Assembly: GCA_034421095.1 (NCBI GenBank)
Contig: DAOUKR010000035.1
Coordinates: 124,001 to 188,000, forward strand
Direction of reading: 5' to 3'
DNA: 64,000 bases
Origin: JAGWBG01 sp034421095
GTDB lineage: Bacteria; Chloroflexota; Dehalococcoidia; Lucifugimonadales; JAGWBF01
The translations under genes and the position numbers were made by a program. Numbering within the stretch: the stretch's first letter is position 1; each line of letters begins with the position of its first letter. Shown in pieces: positions 1 through 8,935 of the stretch. The notes below the pieces were generated by a model. The model ran no database searches. It was not told the origin of the DNA and saw only the letters and a program-made list of their open reading frames with translations.

Positions 1-929
1 GTCGTGGCGAAGGTCCCGTCGTCTACGTGCCTCTCGAGGATATGCTTCGGGTATATCGCGGTGCCCATGGAGCGGAGGAACGTGGCGAAGGGCACGGGAA
101 GGACACATTGGACCGTGTAGTCGTCCAGCGCCCTGACCGTCATCGGCGCCTCTTGCCACATGCCGTTCTCCTCATCCAGGAACCGGAAGTTGAAGGAGGA
201 CCGGCTGCTGGCAGGGATGTCGTCGTTGTAGATAATCCGGTTGAACGTAAAATCCACGTCGTGGGCGGTGAAGGGCTGACCGTCATGCCATGTAACGTCC
301 CTGCGCAGGTTGAATGTCCACGTCAGGCCGTCATCGGAACGCGTCCAGGACTCCGCCAGGGACGGCTCCACCTGGTCGGTCAGCCACGAGATTTCGGTCA
401 GACCGTCGAAGAGGTATCCCAGGACACCCGATGACGAGGCGTCTTGGGAGATAGCGAGGTTGAGGGTTAGCGGCTCGGAAATGGTTGCCGACGTCAGGGA
501 GCCGCCATGCTTTCCAATAGTGTACTCGAACTCCTCGGCGTTCCTTCTTAGCTGGGCGACGATGTCGGCCTGAGGTATGGGCGTAGGCCGTATTGTCGGG
601 GTAGGCTGGGGGGCAAGAGTGGGCTGTGCTGTCGCAGTAGGCTGAGGACGAGGCGTGGCTCGTACCGTCGGGGTGGGCTGCACTGTCGCGGTAGGTTGAG
701 GAGTTGGTGTGGGTTGCGCCGTCGGAGTGGCTTGAGAAGTAGGCGTAGCCTGGATCGTGGATGTGGGCCGGGGTGTAGGCGTGGCTTGGGTCGTCGGGGC
801 AGGAGTGGCCTCGTCCGTAGGGGTGGGGTCGTCACCGTCCGCGCAGGCCACCAGTACGAGCACGGAGACTATCAGGAGGGCTAGAGTCCACCGGAGTGTT
901 GAGTATGTCAGAATGTTCAGCTTTGTCAT
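1..929 (-). CDS. ABC transporter substrate-binding lipoprotein, family 5 (truncated at window edge)
   Basis: The frame read leftward from ATG at 929 stays open to the window edge, giving about 309 N-terminal residues; the C-terminus lies outside. A hydrophobic signal ends in a lipobox (LVAC, Cys29), followed by about 85 residues of Thr/Pro-rich linker. From about residue 134 the sequence matches the start of family-5 peptide/nickel/opine-binding proteins (GGSLTSA, LAESWTRSDDGLTWTFNLR, DVTWHDGQPFTAHDV). An AGGAG lies 6 bases before the start. Family members deliver oligopeptides or similar solutes to an ABC permease, but no permease is visible here, so the substrate is unknown. The overlapping forward-strand reading frames are shadows. 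Confidence 0.85.
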   Translation of the reverse strand, partial: MTKLNILTYSTLRWTLALLIVSVLVLVACADGDDPTPTDEATPAPTTQATPTPRPTSTIQATPTSQATPTAQPTPTPQPTATVQPTPTVRATPRPQPTATAQPTLAPQPTPTIRPTPIPQADIVAQLRRNAEEFEYTIGKHGGSLTSATISEPLTLNLAISQDASSSGVLGYLFDGLTEISWLTDQVEPSLAESWTRSDDGLTWTFNLRRDVTWHDGQPFTAHDVDFTFNRIIYNDDIPASSRSSFNFRFLDEENGMWQEAPMTVRALDDYTVQCVLPVPFATFLRSMGTAIYPKHILERHVDDGTFAT

Positions 930-1050
930 CGGTTATCTCCTATAAGTTCAGTAAGGTATTGGACGAGTCTTCACTCCACCATCTTCCGACCTGCTGGGAT
1001 CATTGTGTCACCCGTTATGCTGGTCTAGCAAGGGACTGGGGGTTGAATTT

Positions 1051-2493
1051 TCAGAACCGGTCACTGAGTCCTTGCAGGCCAATATTCGCTTGGCGACGCA
1101 GCCTGTTGGAATTGACCCGTTCCTGGTCCACCGCTTTGAAGGCATCAACGGTAAAAGGCCGCCAGGAATTGCTTAAAGCCCGGAACGCTCCCTCTTCCCG
1201 TTCCGCCGCTTCCGTCAACAATGTGTACATGGGCAGCAGGTAACTGGACTGGGGCAGGTCTCGCACTTTACTGGCAAGCTCGCCGACGCGCAGGTTGAAC
1301 TGATCGAGAGCCTGGATCACTTCGATACGGTCACACCCGCCCTCGGTCTCCCGCCAACGACTATAGCCCTGGTGGAAGGCGTCCCACCCCGCCAAGAGAT
1401 TTCCGTAATCTTCGTTGAAGTTCCTGATATCCGCCAGATTCTCCGCGGGACTATCGTCAATAAGTGCCTTGATTGTTCTCCTGACCTCTTTCAGAACGTT
1501 TTCGCTTTCCTCGATGGTGGCATCCATCAAGTTCAAGGCCGAACCCGCCTCACCCCCGGATCCTGGGCTGGGACGGAGAGGAGTAGCAGTTGGAGCAATC
1601 ACGGGGCTCTCGGGTCCTGGTGGAGCGGTGGCGATGGGAAAGCCTCCGGTCTGCAATGCGGCACTCACGTTAAATAGAGCCTCAAACTCAGCCTCCACCG
1701 CCTCTTCAAGCATCTCAATCATGCCTTCAGTGGCGTATGCAGATGGTAGTGCATATACCTCCCGGAGTATAGCTTCAATCTGTCCGATAAGCTGGTTAAG
1801 TCGGGCGAGGATTGCTGCGATGTCCAGTCTGTCCGCGTCCTTCTGCAGGTCGGCGTAGTCATCGTGAAAATCCCTCCATTCTTCCCGGAGGGTATCAAAG
1901 GCATCGGAGAATTCCTCCAATGCCTGCACTTCCTCGGGGTCGGCGTATTCCTCAAACTGCTCCTGCAACTCCATTGCCTGGTCTTCCACTTCCTTTTGAG
2001 CCCGGGCAGAGGCGTTACGACGCACCTCCACCAACTCAAATAGTAAAATGTTGTTGGGCTGCCACCGGTCGCGAAGCTGGCGGAACGCTGCCTCTTCCTC
2101 CTCGGCGGCTGCTATCAGTATGTCGGCAAGCTCCCGGGTGACTAATGTTCTGGGAAGATTCCTGGCCCCCTGGGTCACGTCGGTAAAGCCGGCGGCGAAG
2201 TCCTGTAGTGCCTCATGGACCGAACTTCTGTGGCAGGAGGTCAGTCCGGCGCGCCATTGGTCAAACTCCTGATGGAACTGGTCCCATTCCTGATCGATGG
2301 CTTGCTTTTGCTCTACAAACTCATCCATCATCCTTTGTTCGCTTGCCGGTAAGGGTGTGGAGCCTTCAGAAAATGGCGATTCCGGGGGCAATGTCGCAGG
2401 TTGGGTATCGTCGGCGCCGCTGCAAGAGGCCGAAAAGGCCAGCAACAGTGACGCCAGGAGCAGAAAAATACATAAGCCAAATCGTTTATTCAT
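1051..2493 (-). CDS. Lipoprotein with three copies of a helical repeat, function unknown
   Basis: 480 residues with a signal peptide and lipobox ending at Cys24 (FSASC), so probably membrane-anchored outside the cytoplasm. The rest is helical and acidic, and I recognise no named family. It contains three copies of one module: a Trp followed by a Phe-His pair (W70, W206, W370), then a Pro exactly 44 residues later (P114, P250, P414), then a Glu-rich segment with AF. Copies 1 and 3 also share a second Trp 10 residues on (W80, W380) and a third 74 residues on (W144, W444). A Pro/Gly-rich linker (about 285-315) separates copies 2 and 3. It starts 3 bases after the DUF4350-like gene stops, so the two are almost certainly co-translated with the S49 peptidase upstream. 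Confidence 0.8.
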   Translation of the reverse strand: MNKRFGLCIFLLLASLLLAFSASCSGADDTQPATLPPESPFSEGSTPLPASEQRMMDEFVEQKQAIDQEWDQFHQEFDQWRAGLTSCHRSSVHEALQDFAAGFTDVTQGARNLPRTLVTRELADILIAAAEEEEAAFRQLRDRWQPNNILLFELVEVRRNASARAQKEVEDQAMELQEQFEEYADPEEVQALEEFSDAFDTLREEWRDFHDDYADLQKDADRLDIAAILARLNQLIGQIEAILREVYALPSAYATEGMIEMLEEAVEAEFEALFNVSAALQTGGFPIATAPPGPESPVIAPTATPLRPSPGSGGEAGSALNLMDATIEESENVLKEVRRTIKALIDDSPAENLADIRNFNEDYGNLLAGWDAFHQGYSRWRETEGGCDRIEVIQALDQFNLRVGELASKVRDLPQSSYLLPMYTLLTEAAEREEGAFRALSNSWRPFTVDAFKAVDQERVNSNRLRRQANIGLQGLSDRF

Positions 2494-2496
2494 GGA

Positions 2497-3780
2497 CTAC
2501 TTACTTACCCCCACGAAATCACTTACCAGGTCATCTCTAAATTCGCCAATAAGTAAACGAGTCACCGCACCGGCCAGGGTCTCCGGCGTATCCGCCAGGA
2601 TTACCAACACGTACCGGTCCTGGTTCCGGTCGAGCACGGTGACAGCCGTACCTTCCAGTTCCAGGTCCGGCGCAAAGGGCGTGCCCAGTGTGTCGTCAAT
2701 GCGTATTCCGGCGGCTTGCAGATACTGGCTCACCTGAAGAGCGTCCTCATACAACCCCAAGAACACCGTGTCACTGCTTACGTCTTCCACCCCGCGAATC
2801 TGGGAAGACAACTCGTAGGCCGACAGTCCGGTTTTTAGGCCTGTGCCGATGCTCCAGAGGGATGGCCGTCCCAGCAAGATGTCTACGCCTTTGTCAGGAC
2901 CGGCCTCATAGAAATGGGGGAAGTCGGTAAGGTCGTATTCCCGCTCACCGGAGGTGACATAGTCAGCTATGTTGGATACCAGCCTGTCATTGTCCAGTAG
3001 GGAATTGTAGGGAGGGACCATGAAGGTGAAGTCCGCAATTGCCAGGACGTTACGGCTATTCCCCCAGGCAACGGGATAGAGGCCCTCCGTGGCTTCCACT
3101 ACCGAGGACCGGGTGTTGGCCCCGGTAAATGCCAGGCCGGGGCCGGATGAACGGATTGAGCCAGCGGTGTACAGAGCTATAGCATCCAGGCCGGTGGTAA
3201 GCTCATCAGGCTGGAACTCTCTAACGATAATGTTCTTGAAGTTCAGGTCGTATTCCTCCACGTTGTAGAGGTAGTCCGGCTGGAAGTTCAGGCCGAACCT
3301 CTCGGCCAAAGTGTTTATCTGTCGGCGCCGAGTCGGGTCGGAAACCAACAGCAGCCTTCCACCCTTCTCCACGAACCGTTCCACCAGGGCTGCTTCCCCT
3401 TCCGAGTAATCCACCTGTGGAAGAATAACCAGAAAGCTGTCGGCACGCCTTAGCTTTTCCTCCAGGGTGCTGCTTACGAACTCCACGTCATATCCCCTAC
3501 TGGCTACCCGCGAACTGAGGGTGGTAAGTTCGTTTTCTTCGAAGGCGTTGCTGTGCAGGGCGTCCACCAGCAAGAGACCTCTACGGACCTGAGCCGTGGG
3601 CGAGTCTACGAAAGCGCCCGGGGGCAGACTAGGCGAGGTTATCTGTTGAAATGGGATGTCCACCGGAGGCGGCGGGTTGTAAGACCCCCGATAAAAGAGG
3701 GAGAATGCTATCCCAAAAGCGACAGCGGCGAATATGGGTAACAGGGCTAATATTCCCAGTCTACGGACCATGTCCCACAT
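2497..3780 (-). CDS. DUF4350-like membrane-anchored protein
   Basis: 427 residues. One N-terminal membrane helix (about 8-30) precedes a domain resembling DUF4350 and the GldG-type domain: GLLLVDALHSNAF, FLVILPQVDYSEGE, GGRLLLVSDPTRR. These are typical of a flavodoxin-like or glutamine-amidotransferase-like fold without a clear catalytic triad. The domain often occurs beside MoxR/ABC-2-type membrane systems, but none is visible here. The start overlaps the end of the S49 peptidase gene by 20 bases, and the stop lies 3 bases before the repeat lipoprotein, so all three form one operon. Function is not known; a surface or secretion-associated role is inference. Confidence 0.7.
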   Translation of the reverse strand: MWDMVRRLGILALLPIFAAVAFGIAFSLFYRGSYNPPPPVDIPFQQITSPSLPPGAFVDSPTAQVRRGLLLVDALHSNAFEENELTTLSSRVASRGYDVEFVSSTLEEKLRRADSFLVILPQVDYSEGEAALVERFVEKGGRLLLVSDPTRRRQINTLAERFGLNFQPDYLYNVEEYDLNFKNIIVREFQPDELTTGLDAIALYTAGSIRSSGPGLAFTGANTRSSVVEATEGLYPVAWGNSRNVLAIADFTFMVPPYNSLLDNDRLVSNIADYVTSGEREYDLTDFPHFYEAGPDKGVDILLGRPSLWSIGTGLKTGLSAYELSSQIRGVEDVSSDTVFLGLYEDALQVSQYLQAAGIRIDDTLGTPFAPDLELEGTAVTVLDRNQDRYVLVILADTPETLAGAVTRLLIGEFRDDLVSDFVGVSK

Positions 3781-4756
3781 ACAGGTAATAGATGTTCGGA
3801 CGACCTATGTCCAGAGGGAACTCCGGGAGAGGGTCTTCCTGATTTGTACCCAATCTGCCGTAGAGCATGAGTCCTCGCAGGGCCTGGAGCCTTGATGCGC
3901 TGCTGTCGTACTCCACACCGTATGCTTCCAGGACAGGGTCTCCCCTGTTAAAGTCTCCGCCACGGCGGACAAGCAGGTCGAGGGCATCGGCCTCGTTGGA
4001 GTCCCCTCGGTCGCCCAAGGGTTCAAGAATCCGCTCTATCTTTCGGACAAATTCCAGTTGCACCTCAAAATTCACGTCTACGAGACCATAGTTGGAGACT
4101 CCTGCCAACTCCGCGGCCTTCTGTATAGCATCACTATCGCTCCCGATTTCGTCTACCAAGCCCAGCCTGGCAGCATCTATGCCGGAGTAGAGACGCCCCT
4201 GAACCAGCTCATCCTTGGAAATACGCAGCCTGTCCCCCCGTTCGCTGATTACCATCTGGGCGAAGGCTGACTTCAACTGGTCTACTGTCCCAATCCAGTC
4301 TCTCCTTGAGGCTCCGCTCAGCTTGTAGGGGCCGCTGAACACAGTGCTCTCATCCGGTAAGGGGGGAATCAAGGGTCCGGCAGAGGCAACTACCCCCACG
4401 TTTCCCACCAGTGACGACGTCTTGGTATAGGAATGGGTGGCCCCCATTGCCATCATGTATCCCCCACTGGCAACCAGCCCGTTCATAACCAGCACTACAG
4501 GTTTTTCTTGACGCAGCTTGCGGGTCTCGATGTACAGGTGCTCGCTGGCAGTAGCGCCCCCGCCGGGAGTGGTCAGCTTGATAACAACCGCCTTGATGGA
4601 ATTGTCCCGGCGGGCATAGTTGATGTACTCGCCAATTATGTAGGCCGAGTCCTCGTTCAGGACGGTGAAAGGTATATCAATTACGCCAATCTTGGGTTTT
4701 CCCGGGAAGGCGTAGATGAATATCAACGCACCCGCCGCGATGCCCAGCCCGGCCAT
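3761..4756 (-). CDS. sppA: S49 family signal peptide peptidase-like serine protease
   Basis: 331 residues with one N-terminal membrane helix and an S49 (SppA/protease IV) domain. The SGG motif at S97 supplies the probable nucleophile, and K145 in GPYK matches the catalytic Lys of the Bacillus-type SppA dyad. The family degrades cleaved signal peptides and other membrane segments. The C-terminus (about 225-331) goes beyond the core and is unassigned. Start uncertain: the frame stays open for 28 more codons (stop at 4841-4843) encoding a hydrophobic stretch that would complete the membrane helix, but it contains no ATG, GTG or TTG. ATG 4756 is therefore given, although a non-standard upstream start is possible. 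First gene of the operon with DUF4350 and the repeat lipoprotein. Confidence 0.88.
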   Translation of the reverse strand: MAGLGIAAGALIFIYAFPGKPKIGVIDIPFTVLNEDSAYIIGEYINYARRDNSIKAVVIKLTTPGGGATASEHLYIETRKLRQEKPVVLVMNGLVASGGYMMAMGATHSYTKTSSLVGNVGVVASAGPLIPPLPDESTVFSGPYKLSGASRRDWIGTVDQLKSAFAQMVISERGDRLRISKDELVQGRLYSGIDAARLGLVDEIGSDSDAIQKAAELAGVSNYGLVDVNFEVQLEFVRKIERILEPLGDRGDSNEADALDLLVRRGGDFNRGDPVLEAYGVEYDSSASRLQALRGLMLYGRLGTNQEDPLPEFPLDIGRPNIYYLYVGHGP

Positions 4757-5047
4757 AACCGTCGCAATGACATACCAACCGGTTAATAATCTTCCAAGTG
4801 CGGAAAAGACGCCTATGACCCACCTCAGTAGCCCTGAAGGTCAGATGCCGTACGGCCCGCCGCGGCGGGTCCAAATGGAATCATGAAGAGCCAACGAGCT
4901 TGTGGACTCTATTATACTTTGAGACTCCAGATGTTATCAATTAATACTACATCGGAGTTGTGATTGGATTTCCAGGCGGCAAGCCCGGTAGGTGGGCCGG
5001 AACTCTCGGGTTCCCCGCTCCCTCTGGTCGAACATTCCCTTCATTCG

Positions 5048-5251
5048 TTACGACATGGGGAAAATACTTCTACTGCTCTTCCCGCCTACGGCGACAAAGC
5101 CAATAGCGTTCAGGACGCTTGCCGTGACAAGTCCGATGGCGTTCAGGATGCCAGCCACAGCAATGCCAATCGCGCACATGCGAGCTACTGCGACAAAGCC
5201 AACGGCATTTTTACCGTCGGTGGTTTCACCGGTATTGATTGAGCTAGTCAT
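5048..5251 (-). CDS. Small hydrophobic protein with an 11-residue repeat, unknown
   Basis: 67 residues. After a polar N-terminus, four copies of an 11-residue unit follow, of the form NAIG plus V/A/G-rich residues. Units begin at N15, C26, N37 and N48, a strict spacing of 11. The body is almost entirely Ala, Gly, Val and Ile with few charges, suggesting a membrane hairpin or a thin beta-solenoid. An AGGGA-like sequence lies just before the ATG. It stands alone between two convincing genes on the same strand. No family recognised. The exact periodicity favours a real protein over chance, but coding status is moderate. Confidence 0.5.
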   Translation of the reverse strand: MTSSINTGETTDGKNAVGFVAVARMCAIGIAVAGILNAIGLVTASVLNAIGFVAVGGKSSRSIFPMS

Positions 5252-5323
5252 TTCCCTGTCTTGTACTGATCAGTTTTGCAGCCTCTCTCCAGCAGAGCGC
5301 AGTCAGAGCGATGGCCGTAACCC

Positions 5324-8300
5324 TCAGCGTCGCCACTCTGCGATGTTCCACATCTCGCTGTCCCAGCCATTAATCCAGACTCCCAGCAGGGTGTTTGCGT
5401 GGGCGGAAACGGTGCCCCGTTCCACTAGAGGAATTTGGTAATAGCTCTGGATGTAGATGTCGTTAAGTTGCTTTACCAGCTCCTCTCGCTCCGGGCCGAT
5501 TCTGGTCTGCTCCAACTGGGTATGGAGCTTGTCGTACTCCGGTTCGCAGGAGCGGGGAATATTGCCAAAGGCCCAGTTGTTTTCTCTGGTCGGGACGTGT
5601 CTGCAGAGGTGAGAAGATAGAGATTGCTGAGGGTCTATGCCGGTGCCGGAAGCGTACATCTGCACGTCGGCAAAGAACCTGCGATATGATGCCCCCACTG
5701 GGTCGCTGCCGAAGAAGACACTGGCGTCGTGTTGCACCAACTGGGTCTCGATGCCTATCTGATGCCACCAATCGCGGACAAGGGCCTGGGTCCTTTGCCG
5801 TATGACATTTGTGGTTGTCTGGTAGGTAATTCTCAGGGGAATGCCGTTGTACTCGCGGATGCCGTCGCCATCGGTATCGAGAACGCCGTTGTCGTCTAGC
5901 AGCTTGTTAGCACCTGCAATGTCCTGGGATAGGCACCCATCGTTGGTCGTGGAAGCGTAGCTTGGAGGGCCTGCGACCAGGTTGCAGGTGGGCTTTGCGG
6001 CAAAACCGTAGAGTTCATTCGCTATGCGGCTGCGGTCTATGGCCATAGACATGGCCTGGCGAATCGGCTTGAAGGTCAGGAATGGGTGGGGGTTCTGCCC
6101 GTCAAGATACTCGGAGCGATTGTCGCCCAATGCAGGGTCCGGATTTGTCTGATTGACTGCGATGCGTTCCACGAGGCTGGTGAAGGCGACGACCACTGTG
6201 CCCAGTCCGGCCGCTTCCATCCCTGTAAGAATCTCCGGCTCCACCTGCGTGTTCCAGGCGTAATCGGCTTCACCCTTCTCCAGGACTAACCGGGCGGTTG
6301 AAACCGCATCGCCGCCCCCATTGAGAACCACCTGGTCGAAGTAGGGCGTCTCCCCCCGGTAGAATGGGTTGCGCTCGTAAACGGCCCCCTCGTTGGGCTT
6401 GAAGCTGATGATACGATAGGGGCCGGTGCCCAACGGGGCCGTGTTTTGCGCCTCGCAGGTCGTGGCGGATGCGCCAATGCATTCGGCGAACTGGGTGCGG
6501 CTTATGATGGGTGTCCCGGCCCCGACGAAGGCGTTATAGGGATAGGGCATGGGAGCGTCGAAGGTCACCCTGACTGTGAGATTATCCATGACCTGGACCG
6601 AGGTGATGCCGTCAAATGAGCTCTCGGCTGTACAGCCCGTGTCTTCGTTCACGCAATACCGCCATGTAAAGGCCACGTCCTCGGCGGTCATGTCGCCCCC
6701 GTCGGACCACCTCAGCCCCTCCTTCAGCTTCCACGTAATTGACATCAGGTCCTGGGACAATCCGCCGTTCTCCAGCGTTGGGACCTGTGCGGCCAGCGCC
6801 GGCACCAGGTTGCCATCCGGGTCATAGTTGGCCAGCGGTTCCAGGGTGACTGCTCCGGCATCCCGGTCTTTGAAGCCACCCGACAGGTACGGGAACGGCA
6901 GGGATGGAGCCTGCCAATACAGGATTGTCAGGACTCTCTCTTCTCTCTCGATTTCCGAGGGAGTGGTGAATGCATATACGTTACCGTCCAGGGCGCTTAC
7001 GTACAGCATGCTTTCGGCAACGGTGTAGCCTCGGACACCACTGAAGTACCCCTTCTGGAACTTCCTTAGTTCCTTGCCTGTTGCCGCATCCAGCACCCGC
7101 AGATTGCCGTCGCTTGACTCGGCATACAGGGCGCCGTCTTTCACGGCGGGCGAGTCCAGGATCCAGTCCCCCGACGCCTCGATACTCCAGACGTTCTCGC
7201 CGGTAGCGGCGTTAAGAGCGTAGAAGTGGCCCGATTCTGAACCCGCGTACACCACACCTTCGGCGACTACCGGGGTGGTGTTGATCATGTCGTCGGCGTC
7301 GTAGGACCAGATTGGCTGTCCTGTAGCGGTATCCAGGGCGTAGATATGGCTGTCCGGCGAGAAGTAGTAGACGCCGTCTGCGACTACGGCAGGGAAGTCC
7401 CTTGCCGGATACCTCTCCGTTCCGTAACTCCAGAGCGGCTCCCCGGTCGCCTCGTCCAGTGCGTGGGCTGTGTTGACGGCCGTCAGGTACACGACTCCTC
7501 CGGAGACTGTGGGCGGGGATTCGACCCCGGTGCCCGCACTGAAACTCCATGCTACCTCTCCAGTTGATGCGTCGAAGGCGTAGAATTCACCGAATTCGCC
7601 CGGCGCGTAGACCCTATCTCTCGCAACCACCGGAGCAAACCTGTCGGAGGTGGTGAAGGGATGCGGCTTTTCGGCGTACCACAGCACTTCTCCGGTCATT
7701 GCATCGAGGGCGTGGACCCTGAGGTCACCTTCAGCATAGGCTCGGAGGTAGGTGACTCCCCCGCTCACCACGGGGGAATACTGCACCCAATCGCCGGTGT
7801 CGTAGCTCCACAACAACTCCCCGGTCCCTGCATCCAGGGCGTACACGTGGTTGTCGTTGGACCCGAAGTACACGCCACCGCCAGCCACGGTTGGAGACGA
7901 CCTTATGACATCCCCAGTCTCGAAGCTCCAAAGCAACTCTCCCGTGAATACATCCAGGGCATACAAATTGTTATCGTCCGAGCCAACGTATACCACGCTG
8001 TCAGCCACTGTCGGCCCATTGACAACCCAGCCCCCGGTGGGGTAGCGCCAGAGGAAGGACTCATCCGACGGTGCCGGTACCTCCGGTCCGTCGCCGGGTA
8101 AAATCAGCCCGGGTAAAATCAGCCTGGGAATACACTCCAGGAGGCCCGAAGTGAACTCCAGACCCACCTCGCCGCCGAGGGGGCCGGCGTCCGGCAATGT
8201 GCCGGCAACAAGTTCGGCTACGTCGGTACCAGCTACCAGTTCTCCCAGGCACCCTTCCTCGTCCCCGGTCAAATCCTCCATCTCCGCTACAAGGGAGGAG

Positions 8301-8797
8301 AGAAATATTCCGGCGGCCGCTTCCGGGGCGAGGCAGCCGAATATTGACGCCTCCCATTGCTGGGTGTCACCTTCGGACAGAGCACGCCGTTCCAGTGCCG
8401 ACTCAAGCAACTCGTCACCCAACTCGCTTCGGATGCAAGACTGTTCGGCCGGGGTAAAGGAGCCGAACAAGTCTCCCCAGAGGGTATCGACGTCTATGTC
8501 GAAATCACGTGCGGCTGCGGTACTGGGCTCCTCCGGTGTGTGAGTAGGTTCCAGTGTTGGGGTTGGGGTCGGGGAAATGAGGGACGGCGTGGACGTAGGC
8601 GCCGGAGTGGATGTCGGTGGAATGGGCGACGGCGTAGGGGTGCTGGTGGCCGGTATAGGCTCCGGTGTAGGCGTCGCTGCCGGTCCGTCGTCACATGCCG
8701 ACAGCAAAGCCACGAACAACAAACATACCAGCCCAATCCATGCCATCCATCGAACAGGCCCTCTGAATGCACTACATTCACGCCAAGTGAACGCCAA
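5324..8797 (-). CDS. Lipoprotein fusing an eight-repeat PQQ-type beta-propeller to a family-5 solute-binding domain
   Basis: About 1157 residues with TTG 8797 as start; the frame also allows ATG 8839. TTG is preferred because AAGGAGG sits 6 bases before it and the predicted promoter would leave ATG 8839 almost no leader. Domains, numbered from ATG 8839: signal and lipobox (LLSAC, Cys49); Thr/Pro linker (55-100); a Cys-containing alpha-helical region (110-245); eight repeats of the form YALDxxTGxxxW (about 262-635), the signature of PQQ/BamB-like propellers; then a full family-5 extracellular solute-binding domain (about 640-1160: LKEGLRWSDGGDMTAEDVAF). Propellers of this type bind proteins or quinone cofactors, and family-5 domains bind peptides or similar solutes. 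No ABC permease adjoins it. A receptor or tethered scavenger at the cell surface is inference. Confidence 0.88.
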   Translation of the reverse strand: MAFTWRECSAFRGPVRWMAWIGLVCLLFVALLSACDDGPAATPTPEPIPATSTPTPSPIPPTSTPAPTSTPSLISPTPTPTLEPTHTPEEPSTAAARDFDIDVDTLWGDLFGSFTPAEQSCIRSELGDELLESALERRALSEGDTQQWEASIFGCLAPEAAAGIFLSSLVAEMEDLTGDEEGCLGELVAGTDVAELVAGTLPDAGPLGGEVGLEFTSGLLECIPRLILPGLILPGDGPEVPAPSDESFLWRYPTGGWVVNGPTVADSVVYVGSDDNNLYALDVFTGELLWSFETGDVIRSSPTVAGGGVYFGSNDNHVYALDAGTGELLWSYDTGDWVQYSPVVSGGVTYLRAYAEGDLRVHALDAMTGEVLWYAEKPHPFTTSDRFAPVVARDRVYAPGEFGEFYAFDASTGEVAWSFSAGTGVESPPTVSGGVVYLTAVNTAHALDEATGEPLWSYGTERYPARDFPAVVADGVYYFSPDSHIYALDTATGQPIWSYDADDMINTTPVVAEGVVYAGSESGHFYALNAATGENVWSIEASGDWILDSPAVKDGALYAESSDGNLRVLDAATGKELRKFQKGYFSGVRGYTVAESMLYVSALDGNVYAFTTPSEIEREERVLTILYWQAPSLPFPYLSGGFKDRDAGAVTLEPLANYDPDGNLVPALAAQVPTLENGGLSQDLMSITWKLKEGLRWSDGGDMTAEDVAFTWRYCVNEDTGCTAESSFDGITSVQVMDNLTVRVTFDAPMPYPYNAFVGAGTPIISRTQFAECIGASATTCEAQNTAPLGTGPYRIISFKPNEGAVYERNPFYRGETPYFDQVVLNGGGDAVSTARLVLEKGEADYAWNTQVEPEILTGMEAAGLGTVVVAFTSLVERIAVNQTNPDPALGDNRSEYLDGQNPHPFLTFKPIRQAMSMAIDRSRIANELYGFAAKPTCNLVAGPPSYASTTNDGCLSQDIAGANKLLDDNGVLDTDGDGIREYNGIPLRITYQTTTNVIRQRTQALVRDWWHQIGIETQLVQHDASVFFGSDPVGASYRRFFADVQMYASGTGIDPQQSLSSHLCRHVPTRENNWAFGNIPRSCEPEYDKLHTQLEQTRIGPEREELVKQLNDIYIQSYYQIPLVERGTVSAHANTLLGVWINGWDSEMWNIAEWRR

Positions 8798-8850
8798 CGG
8801 TTGCCTCCTTAACGGACTTTCTGTAGCTTGGCCGGTCAATGCCGGTAGCC

Positions 8851-8881
8851 ATTATATACTTTGAAGAACCTCCAGCGCCAA
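8851..8881 (-). promoter_or_regulatory. Predicted promoter of the propeller/solute-binding gene
   Basis: On the minus strand TTGGCG (8876-8881) and TATAAT (8851-8856) are separated by 19 bases, slightly long. A start point near 8844 would lie only 5 bases before ATG 8839 but 47 bases before TTG 8797, supporting the TTG start. Confidence 0.4.
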
Positions 8882-8935
8882 GACCCGTCTCAGCGCTGAA
8901 GACCTTCATTTGAGGGAACGACTTTCAGCCCCCTT

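Noticed and set aside
27..573. Forward-strand small frames over the first kilobase
   Set aside because: The minus strand holds a convincing SBP family-5 gene with a lipobox that runs off the edge; the forward frames are shadows.
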